Shown: positions 1 to 5,145 of the stretch, piece by piece
Layout of the letters: each line of letters begins with the position of its first letter
How positions within the stretch are numbered: position 1 is the first letter of the stretch
Assembly: GCA_003217835.1 (NCBI GenBank)
Contig: QHMQ01000065.1
Coordinates: 1-5,145 of the forward strand
Direction: 5' to 3'
DNA length: 5,145 bases
Origin: Verrucomicrobiota bacterium
Lineage (GTDB): Bacteria > Verrucomicrobiota > Verrucomicrobiia > Chthoniobacterales > UBA10450
Notes under the pieces: model-generated
What the model was told of the DNA's origin: nothing
The model's input: only the letters and a program-made list of their open reading frames with translations
Database searches by the model: none
Position numbers and translations under genes: made by a program

Positions 1-926
1 TGAAAATAAACAGGACAATCCCAGCCGTTCTAACGCGATTTAATTGTTTCGTAATCCCAGTAGGCGCCTTTCACCAGCCGCACGGTGAAATGCGTGCCGC
101 GCGCGCGGCCCCAATGGATCAGATCGCGCAAATCGGCTTCGGCATCACGTAGATAAGCCTGAATCACGATACCGGCGTCCGGCCAGTCCTTGAATTCTCC
201 CTCACCAAACGTCGTTTTGAATAGCTCGAGGGTTATATTTTTGTGCGCGTAACTTTCCATATCGAAATTGATGAACGCACCGAGTTCGCGTGCCCGGCGT
301 AGAATTGGTCGCAGCTTCGGCGTGAGATGCGCAATGGCGTCAGTCGGATCGGCCGGATTCATCTGCGAATAGAGCCAACCTTGGGTTTCGCGGACGAGGC
401 ACTCCAGCAAATCGAGGCAACGCGCCGCATATTCATCGGCCTCTTTTTCACTGAGGACAGCCTCGCCCAAAAGATCGACAGTGAACCCGATTTTCTCTGC
501 GTGCCGCTTGCGCAACGTTTTCATCACATCTGCGCAATTTTTTCCGGCGATAAATTGCCGCGCCATTCCGGAAACGTTGCGTCGCAGGATGAATGCGCTG
601 ATCCACGGCACGAAGCGTGCGACGCGCACACCGCTCTGAATCGCTGGCGCGAAGCCGTTGTGCATACCGGCGAAATATTCTTCGAGATGCTGGACGATAT
701 CACCCGATTTGCGAAGCGACGGCAGAACATCTACAAAGCGAAACATTTGCACTTTGAACTGCTCATCGCGCATTGAGAGCGCCATCATCCGCTGATAAAA
801 ACCGGCCTTGCTGAAAAGCGATCCCGGATGCTGATCGATCAGCTCGAAAATGCGCGTGCCACGCTGCTCAACCTCGCTTTGGAGCGACCTCATCCACGAA
901 ATTAGTCCGCTGTTTAGGTTAGGCAA
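1..926 (-). pseudogene. putA: Interrupted PutA-type proline dehydrogenase (N-terminal part, runs off the left edge)
   Basis: PutA oxidises proline to P5C with FAD in its PRODH barrel and then P5C to glutamate in a C-terminal aldehyde dehydrogenase domain, which would lie beyond the left edge. Counting from the TTG at 926, the family signatures are: FKVQMFRFVDVLP (57-69), the barrel strand GFTVDLLGEAV (147-157), LRPILRRARELGAFINFDME (205-224), IQAYLRD (255-261) and VRLVKGAYWDYE (282-293). Two defects are visible. A TAG at 30-32 stops the frame after residue 298, yet the next nine codons read NGWDCPVYF, which continues PutA homology. In addition, W184 runs directly into LYSQMNPADP, skipping the segment that normally contains an S(V/I)KLS-type strand with the FAD-site lysine. 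The start is uncertain: TTG 926 follows an in-frame stop at 939-941, while ATG 893 (residue 12) is an alternative; neither has a good Shine-Dalgarno. Family identity is firm; pseudogene status is inferred from the two lesions. Confidence 0.85.
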
Positions 927-953
927 AGCGGAAGAGACTTATTTCGTGGTCGG

Positions 954-981
954 CAAATAATCCGGTCCCGGAGACGGTCAA
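954..981 (-). promoter_or_regulatory. Weak sigma70-like promoter candidate for the putA remnant
   Basis: On the minus strand TTGACC (981-976, 5 of 6 to the -35 consensus) is followed after 16 bases by TATTTG (959-954, only 3 of 6 to the -10 consensus). It lies about 28 bases before the TTG start and about 61 before the ATG start of the putA reading frame. The position is sensible but the -10 box is poor, so this could be chance. Confidence 0.2.
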
Positions 982-1027
982 TTGGCGGGCCGTAATCGAA
1001 CTAATAAGTGAAACGGTTGCACAGAAT

Positions 1028-1137
1028 TTCGGGGAGCAAGTGGAGAGATTTGCCTGGTGGACTCCAGAGGCCCAGGGCTCGGGTTCGTCAGGCAATCTCT
1101 TTTTCGGGGGTGCACACGTACTCATTTGCTCCCCGGG
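1028..1137 (+). ncRNA. Candidate structured RNA (long imperfect hairpin) in the 5' region of ltaE
   Basis: Two stacked stems form one rod. The outer stem pairs 1030-1043 with 1122-1135 (14 pairs, core ggggagcaa/ttgctcccc), extendable by two wobbles to 1028/1137. The inner stem pairs 1044-1064 with 1081-1100 (20 pairs with a single bulged T around 1050-1051), plus 1066-1067 with 1078-1079 near a small apical loop. Between the stems a 21-base bulge (1101-1121) sits only on the 3' side. Six of the 34 pairs are G-U in the plus-strand RNA (1040/1125, 1043/1122, 1057/1088, 1058/1087, 1060/1085, 1063/1082); they would be A/C mismatches in a minus-strand RNA, so the plus transcript is favoured. The rod ends about 25 bases before the ltaE ATG. 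A 6-base match (993-998 with 1145-1150) could close it further. I do not recognise the class: it lacks the SRP RNA core motif and does not resemble a glycine riboswitch or the B12 box. A cis leader, an independent small RNA or a dispersed inverted repeat all remain possible. Confidence 0.5.
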
Positions 1138-1161
1138 CCGAACGCGATTAGCAAGATCGAC

Positions 1162-2205
1162 ATGAGCCAAGCTGGCGGGCGCCATAAGTTTGCCAGTGAC
1201 AATACGGCAGGGATTTGTCCGGAGGCATGGGCGGCGCTGGAAAAAGCAAATACGAGCGAGGTACCCTCATACGGCGAAGATCAATGGACGGAGCGCGTAT
1301 GCGATCGTATCCGCGAGATCTTCGAGACTGATTGCGATGTCTATTTTGTTTTTAACGGCACCGCGGCAAACGCGTTGGCGCTGGCGCAGCTTTGCCATTC
1401 ATTCGAGAGCGTTATCTGCCACGAACATTCACACATTCACACGGACGAGTGCGGCGCGCCGGAATTTTTTACAAACGGGTCGAAGCTGCTCTTGATTGAT
1501 GGCGCCAACGGGAAGATAGACATCGGCCAAGCAGAAGTGATGATCGCACGCCAGAACGAACTGCATTCGCACAAGCCGCGCGCGATCAGCATCACTCAAT
1601 CAACCGAACTGGGAACGATTTACGCGCCCGAGGAGGTTGCGGCAATCAGCGGATTTGCCCGTGATCGCGAAATGTTGCTGCACATGGACGGCGCGCGTTT
1701 TGCCAATGCGGTCGCGGCCCTCAATTGCGCATCGAAAGCGATTACGTGGGAAGTTGGCGTTGATGTTCTATGCTTTGGAGGCACGAAAAATGGCCTGGCG
1801 GCCGGCGAGCTGGTTATTTTTTTTAAAAAAGAGCTTTCGCGCGAATTCGATTATCGGCTCAAGCAAGGAGGCCAGCTCGGTTCGAAAATGCGTTTTCTCG
1901 CCGCGCCATGGCTCGGACTTTTGACAGATGACGTTTGGCTGTGGAACGCACAGCATGCCAATCGTGCGGCGCGTCAGCTCGCGAATCGGCTGAAAACGGA
2001 GGCTAAGATCGACATCGTCTTTTCGGTCGAGGCAAACGCGGTATTTGTCCGAATGAATGAGAAACTTGCACGCGATCTCCATGCGCGCGGCTGGCATTTT
2101 TACAAATTCATTGAGCCGGATGTTTACCGCCTGATGTGTTCGTGGTCGGTGACTGATCAGGACATCTCCGATTTCATGGCGGATGTTGCTGCGTTAAATC
2201 ATTGA
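1162..2205 (+). CDS. ltaE: Low-specificity L-threonine aldolase (PLP-dependent)
   Basis: This cytoplasmic fold-type I PLP enzyme cleaves L-threonine and L-allo-threonine to glycine and acetaldehyde, linking threonine use to glycine and one-carbon supply. The 347-residue protein has the usual family length. In order: FASDNTAG at 10-17, SYGEDQWTERV at 36-46, the phosphate-binding FNGTAAN at 64-70, the histidine-rich EHSHIHTDE at 88-96 (PLP-stacking and substrate histidines expected here), HMDGARF at 174-180 whose Asp176 should contact the pyridine nitrogen, and GGTKNG at 206-211 with the Schiff-base lysine Lys209. I chose ATG 1162 because homologues begin a few residues before the ASDN motif; the frame stays open to a GTG at 1057, but that 35-residue extension is encoded by the hairpin region and looks unlike protein. 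No clear Shine-Dalgarno precedes 1162. All key residues are present, so it should be active. The next gene follows after 38 bases on the same strand. Family members acting on related beta-hydroxy amino acids cannot be excluded. Confidence 0.93.
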   Translation: MSQAGGRHKFASDNTAGICPEAWAALEKANTSEVPSYGEDQWTERVCDRIREIFETDCDVYFVFNGTAANALALAQLCHSFESVICHEHSHIHTDECGAPEFFTNGSKLLLIDGANGKIDIGQAEVMIARQNELHSHKPRAISITQSTELGTIYAPEEVAAISGFARDREMLLHMDGARFANAVAALNCASKAITWEVGVDVLCFGGTKNGLAAGELVIFFKKELSREFDYRLKQGGQLGSKMRFLAAPWLGLLTDDVWLWNAQHANRAARQLANRLKTEAKIDIVFSVEANAVFVRMNEKLARDLHARGWHFYKFIEPDVYRLMCSWSVTDQDISDFMADVAALNH

Positions 2206-2233
2206 ACAGATAGCGATGACGAGACATCTGTAT

Positions 2234-2238
2234 AGGAA
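2234..2238 (+). promoter_or_regulatory. Ribosome binding site of the lipoprotein gene
   Basis: AGGAA lies 5 bases upstream of the ATG at 2244 and fixes that start rather than the out-of-frame ATG at 2248. It is the clearest Shine-Dalgarno in the window; the other genes have weak or no visible ones. Confidence 0.6.
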
Positions 2239-2243
2239 CTAGA

Positions 2244-2789
2244 ATGAATGCAGTCGCGCAAGCCTTGATCTTTACGGCGGTTTTGCTCGGAGGATGTCGA
2301 GCGACTCGCGATGTAGCGGTCACATCGTATCATGTGACCCGCGGTGTCGCGGTCGGTTCGTATCGCGTTGCCACCGCGCCGGTGCATTACGCCTTGAAGG
2401 GACACCGCGATGATTCATCAACCGCGGCTACGACAACAGAGACAACGTCGTCCGATGTTACGACGCCAGGCGAACCGGTTCCCGCGCCGAAGATGACTGT
2501 GACACAGCAGCAATCGCAACCTGTAGCCCCCAGAGTTCAAAATCCGTCGGCAACTATTGCTCCGCGTGTGAGTCGCAAGGAGACGGCGGAAACGAAAACA
2601 AAACCCTCGCCGTCGACGCATGCTGCTTCTGCGCAGCTGGAATTTCCGACGGCTAAGTTAGTCCCCGGCAAACCTGGATACGTCCTCAGTCCTTTTGATG
2701 CCAGTGGAAGATATGTCGATGTGAGCGGTTACACATCTGGCAGCAAGGTAAAAGATCCGTGGACCGATAAAATTTTTATCGTTCCCTAA
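2244..2789 (+). CDS. Small Sec-exported lipoprotein with tandem repeat and conserved-looking C-terminal module
   Basis: The 181-residue product starts with a short hydrophobic signal (residues 3-17) ending in a lipobox LGGC, so Cys18 is the expected lipidated residue and the mature protein would be membrane anchored. Right after it comes an 11-residue tandem repeat (21-31 and 32-42, pattern TRxVAVxSYxV). Residues 57-130 are a low-complexity Thr/Ser/Pro/Gln linker of the type that spans the periplasm or cell surface. The last part (about 134-181) is a compact, ordered-looking module with VPGKPGYVLSPF, YVDVSGY, SGSKVKDPWTDKIFIVP as its main blocks. I recall similar PGKPG...VKDP..GKIF endings in verrucomicrobial lipoproteins, but the role is unknown and I assign none. 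No catalytic motif is seen. The gene is 38 bases after ltaE and could be co-transcribed with it, though nothing links the functions. Confidence 0.75.
   Translation: MNAVAQALIFTAVLLGGCRATRDVAVTSYHVTRGVAVGSYRVATAPVHYALKGHRDDSSTAATTTETTSSDVTTPGEPVPAPKMTVTQQQSQPVAPRVQNPSATIAPRVSRKETAETKTKPSPSTHAASAQLEFPTAKLVPGKPGYVLSPFDASGRYVDVSGYTSGSKVKDPWTDKIFIVP
2304..2369 (+). repeat. 33-base tandem duplication inside the lipoprotein gene
   Basis: Two adjacent 33-base units (2304-2336 and 2337-2369) match at 24 of 33 positions. They encode TRDVAVTSYHV and TRGVAVGSYRV, identical at 8 of 11 residues. Most changes are at third codon positions or in three variable residues, so the duplication is old and its protein pattern has been kept. 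Confidence 0.7.
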
Positions 2790-2832
2790 CGTTCGGGAAA
2801 ATTTCTCGGAACAGGATTATTCCGATTTGTTT
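2782..2832 (+). terminator. Possible weak intrinsic terminator after the lipoprotein gene
   Basis: Two short hairpins follow each other at the end of the gene. The first pairs ttccc (2782-2786, overlapping the last codons) with gggaa (2795-2799). The second pairs tcggaa (2806-2811) with ttccga (2820-2825) around an 8-base loop and is followed by TTTGTTT (2826-2832). Stems are only 5-6 bp with modest GC, so termination would be partial at best. The 93-base gap before dsbD is the most likely transcription-unit boundary on the plus strand. Confidence 0.3.
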
Positions 2833-2882
2833 GCTGGCCGGCGCACATTGCCGCGCCCTTCCGCGGGTGCTACTTAAATACA

Positions 2883-5006
2883 ATGAAATCGGCATTTTGG
2901 CTTGGCGCGCATGCGATCGTCTACCTGTCGATCTTCGCCCTCGCGCCCGAGGGTAAAAGCCAGACTTATCAGGGGAAGGAACTCGTCAAGGCGGAACTGT
3001 TGGCCGATACAGACGCTGTTGTTCCAGGGAAACCTTTCGCCATTGGTTTGCGGCTTCGAATGGCTCCCGGCTGGCATACTTACTGGAAATTTGCCGGTGA
3101 CGCCGGCCTGCCGACCGAAATCAAGTGGAACCTGCCGGCGGGTTGGAAAGCGGGTGAAATCCAATGGCCGATTCCGTTGAAAACGAACGACCCGGGCGAC
3201 ATCCAAACCTACGGCTATCAAGACGAAGCCCTGCTCATCCAGCAGCTCACACCGCCGGCCAAGATCGACAAGTCGTCAGTAAAACTTTCCGTAGACGCAA
3301 GCTGGCTTGTTTGCGAAAAGATCTGCATTCCCGGCAGTGCAAAGTTGGATGTCGATCTTCCGATTGCATCGGCAAGCAATCCTGCGAACCAGGAACTCTT
3401 TGCGCGCTGGCGCCGCTTGCTTCCGCAAAATCTACCCGAAACCGTAAAGGCAAATTGGAGTCGCGCTGGATCTGATCTTCGTCTCAGCCTAACGACGGCG
3501 GCGCTGGCAAATTACCCGACGGTAGGTTTCTTCCCGTTGCCACCAGACAACACCGTGGTCGGTCATCCGAAAATTGAGTCGCGCAACGGAAACGAAATTA
3601 ACTTCCGCATTCCAATGGAGGCGGCGAACAAAAATTTATCGTCGTTGGAAGGGTTGCTCGTTTTCGGCCAGCAAGCCAACGGTGAAGACCGTGCCGCCTG
3701 GCAAATCGTAAACGGTGCGATTGCTTCGAGCGGCGGTTCCACTCCAGCGCACGGAATCTTAACCTTTCTCTTTTTTGGTTTTCTGGGCGGAATCATTTTG
3801 AACTTGATGCCATGCGTTCTGCCAGTCATCTCGCTCAAGATTTTCGGTTTCGTTCAGCATGCGGGGCAAAGCCGCCAGAAAATCTTGCGTAGTGGAATCG
3901 CTTTTGCCGGGGGGATTTTTGCATGGTTTATCGGTCTGGCGGCCCTGTTGATAGCGCTCAAAGCCGCGGGTCGCGAAATTACCTGGGGGGGGCTCCAGTT
4001 TACGAATGCATATTTCGTCCTCTTTTTGAGCGTCATCGTTCTCGTATTTGCGCTCAATTTGTTTGGTGTTTTTGAAATTTCGTTACCGCAAAGCACAACC
4101 CGCGGATTGCTTTCCTGGAGCGGGGGCGAGGGCGAAGCGGGTTCATTTTTCCAGGGAGTTTTCGCAACCGTACTGGCAACTCCGTGCACCGCGCCCTTTT
4201 TGGGAACAGCGCTCGGCTTCGCCTTCGCTCAATCTCCAGCGATCATATTGTCGATGTTTGTCGCAATTGCGGCTGGAATGAGCGCCCCATATTTGCTGCT
4301 CTGTGCGCGACCGGCCTGGCTGCGCTTTCTGCCAAAGCCGGGACCTTGGATGCTCCACGTGAAGCAATTCATGGGATTTCTGCTCCTCGCGACACTGCTC
4401 TTCCTGCTTTACGTGCTCGGCGCGCAACGAGGCCTAGAGGGCGCGATTTGGGCGAGCTGTTTTCTGCTCTTCGTGAGTATCGCGTGCTGGATGAAAGGCG
4501 CATTCGTCGTGCCGAGCGCATCGGTTGCGACGAGACAGATTTCCATCGTGCTCCTGCTCGCGCTTGTAATCTGCAGCGGTATTTATTTCATCGGCGGGAA
4601 GTTTCGCTCAACGAACGGCACCTCCGCCAATTCACAACTCCAAGGTGACTGGCAGGCGTTCACCCCCGAGCGATTGCAAGTGGAACTGGAGCAAGGCCAT
4701 TCTGTGTTTGTCGATTTTACGGCGGCATGGTGCCTTACCTGCAAATTCAATGAAGCGAATGTGCTTGAAAGCGCACCGGTGCGCGAAGCGTTTCAGCGAC
4801 ATGCCGTTGTTAAATTGAAAGCTGATTGGACCAACGGCGATCCTATAATCACAAAATTATTGCAACAATTTGGCCGGCCAGGTGTCCCACTTTACGTGCT
4901 CTATCGCGGTAAATCCGAGGAACCAATCGTTTTTCCCGAATTGCTCACGAAGAGCATCATTCTTGAAAAACTTGAAACCATCTCGCGCACTGTCGCTTCT
5001 GAATAA
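2883..5006 (+). CDS. dsbD: DsbD/ScsB-family transmembrane protein-disulfide reductase
   Basis: Family members carry electrons from cytosolic thioredoxin across the inner membrane to periplasmic thiol proteins through three cysteine pairs, and all three are here. Residues 1-27 are a Sec signal. The N-terminal periplasmic region (about 28-285) contains the DsbD-alpha-like domain with WLVCEKICIPG, pair Cys144/Cys148 (CxxxC). The CcdA-like membrane core (about 290-571) has roughly eight hydrophobic helices (near 291-318, 337-360, 376-398, 421-447, 452-475, 493-516, 519-541, 551-571), with Cys311 in NLMPCVLP and Cys435 in ATPCTAP. The C-terminal thioredoxin domain (about 585-703) has AAWCLTC, pair Cys617/Cys620, and a cis-proline loop GVPLY with Pro669. 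At 707 residues it is longer than E. coli DsbD (565); the excess is in the first periplasmic part, as in ScsB-type members. ATG 2883 is chosen because it gives the signal peptide directly; no good Shine-Dalgarno is visible. It is followed after 3 bases by an exported redoxin gene, a likely partner. Confidence 0.95.
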   Translation: MKSAFWLGAHAIVYLSIFALAPEGKSQTYQGKELVKAELLADTDAVVPGKPFAIGLRLRMAPGWHTYWKFAGDAGLPTEIKWNLPAGWKAGEIQWPIPLKTNDPGDIQTYGYQDEALLIQQLTPPAKIDKSSVKLSVDASWLVCEKICIPGSAKLDVDLPIASASNPANQELFARWRRLLPQNLPETVKANWSRAGSDLRLSLTTAALANYPTVGFFPLPPDNTVVGHPKIESRNGNEINFRIPMEAANKNLSSLEGLLVFGQQANGEDRAAWQIVNGAIASSGGSTPAHGILTFLFFGFLGGIILNLMPCVLPVISLKIFGFVQHAGQSRQKILRSGIAFAGGIFAWFIGLAALLIALKAAGREITWGGLQFTNAYFVLFLSVIVLVFALNLFGVFEISLPQSTTRGLLSWSGGEGEAGSFFQGVFATVLATPCTAPFLGTALGFAFAQSPAIILSMFVAIAAGMSAPYLLLCARPAWLRFLPKPGPWMLHVKQFMGFLLLATLLFLLYVLGAQRGLEGAIWASCFLLFVSIACWMKGAFVVPSASVATRQISIVLLLALVICSGIYFIGGKFRSTNGTSANSQLQGDWQAFTPERLQVELEQGHSVFVDFTAAWCLTCKFNEANVLESAPVREAFQRHAVVKLKADWTNGDPIITKLLQQFGRPGVPLYVLYRGKSEEPIVFPELLTKSIILEKLETISRTVASE

Positions 5007-5009
5007 TTT

Positions 5010-5145
5010 ATGAAAACAAAACTCATACTGACCATCGTTGCTTCACTTGTAACCACGGCGCTCTACGCGTTTGATCCACCTCCGGTTGGCAGCGCGGCGC
5101 CAGATTTTTCGCTCACCGACGCGAAGGGAAAAACCCATTCTTTAG
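5010..5145 (+). CDS. Exported redoxin-like protein (thioredoxin/peroxiredoxin fold), 5' part only
   Basis: Only the first 45 codons are in the window; the frame is open at the right edge. The product begins MKTKLILTIVASL, a typical Sec signal peptide with probable cleavage after ALYA (residue 20). The mature part carries VGSAAPDFSLTDAKGKTHSL (26-45), the characteristic opening strand and turn (G..APDF.L.D..GK) of AhpC/TSA, redoxin and TlpA-type proteins. The active-site cysteines would lie beyond the window, so a peroxiredoxin cannot be told from a thiol reductase. The start is 3 bases after the dsbD stop, which implies co-transcription and probably translational coupling; no separate Shine-Dalgarno is evident. 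ScsB-type reductases are known to reduce envelope TlpA-like proteins and a peroxiredoxin, so this product is a plausible electron acceptor of the upstream gene; that pairing is inference. Confidence 0.8.
   Translation, partial: MKTKLILTIVASLVTTALYAFDPPPVGSAAPDFSLTDAKGKTHSL

Noticed and set aside
327..776. 149-codon plus-strand open frame antisense to putA
   Set aside because: It lies wholly opposite a recognisable PutA reading frame and its translation shows no family motif; it is a shadow frame.
1057..1161. GTG-started 35-residue N-terminal extension of threonine aldolase
   Set aside because: Homologues start just before the ASDN motif, the extension looks non-protein-like and it is encoded by the hairpin arms. 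A weak GGAG at 1042-1045 is the only support.
919..1185. 88-codon minus-strand open frame in the divergent intergenic region
   Set aside because: It overlaps the hairpin and the ltaE start, has no recognisable motif and its low-complexity composition resembles random translation.
1816..1830. Run of eight T followed by six A inside ltaE, considered as a programmed frameshift site
   Set aside because: The frame is intact across it (codons for Ile-Phe-Phe-Lys-Lys), no AAA-AAG heptamer lies in the correct phase, and the family alignment needs no shift. It is only a possible sequencing or slippage hotspot.
2206..2231. Short inverted repeat acagat/atctgt between ltaE and the lipoprotein gene
   Set aside because: Six AT-rich pairs around a 14-base loop with no T-run; too weak for a terminator or operator claim.
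2851..2866. Small GC hairpin ccgcg/cgcgg upstream of dsbD
   Set aside because: Only five pairs and no following T-run; could be chance in a GC-rich spacer.
2848..2879. Possible promoter TTGCCG ... TTAAAT just before dsbD
   Set aside because: Spacing is 20 bases and the -10 box would nearly abut the ATG, so it would require leaderless transcription; the matches are poor.
4048..4648. Open frames in other phases inside dsbD (for example 4184-4648 plus, 3854-4189 minus)
   Set aside because: They overlap the well-supported DsbD membrane core and show no protein family signature; they are shadow frames.

Overview
The window carries one damaged catabolic gene on the minus strand, followed by four co-directional plus-strand genes. 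Two of these are clear enzymes or transporters, one is a lineage-type lipoprotein, and one is cut by the window edge. The source is probably a Gram-negative soil or freshwater bacterium, because there is a lipobox lipoprotein, exported proteins with Sec signals and an inner-membrane DsbD. A Verrucomicrobiota member is my best guess, from the style of the lipoprotein C-terminus, the mostly weak Shine-Dalgarno sites and the moderate GC content. That assignment is inference; there is no rRNA or other marker here.

Left part (1-926, minus): the N-terminal and proline dehydrogenase part of a bifunctional PutA. It is interrupted by an in-frame amber codon at 30-32, and homologous reading continues beyond it in the same frame. 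It also appears to lack, in frame, the strand that normally carries the FAD-site lysine. Two independent lesions make a decaying putA remnant the likeliest reading.

Divergent intergenic region (927-1161): 235 bases that hold a long imperfect hairpin of about 34 pairs (1028-1137). All six G-U pairs within its two main stems form only in the plus-strand RNA. It ends about 25 bases before the threonine aldolase start, so it is a candidate structured leader or small RNA. I could not match it to a known class.

Middle (1162-2205, plus): a complete low-specificity L-threonine aldolase (ltaE), a PLP enzyme cleaving threonine or allo-threonine to glycine and acetaldehyde. It is followed 38 bases later by a small lipoprotein (2244-2789) with an 11-residue tandem repeat, a Thr/Ser/Pro linker and a compact conserved-looking C-terminus.

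Right part (2883-5145, plus): a full-length DsbD/ScsB-type transmembrane thiol-disulfide reductase. Only 3 bases separate it from the start of an exported protein that opens like a redoxin (thioredoxin/peroxiredoxin fold). These two form an evident operon: DsbD would pass electrons from cytosolic thioredoxin across the membrane, and the redoxin is a natural candidate recipient in the periplasm. No mobile element, CRISPR array, tRNA or rRNA was seen.
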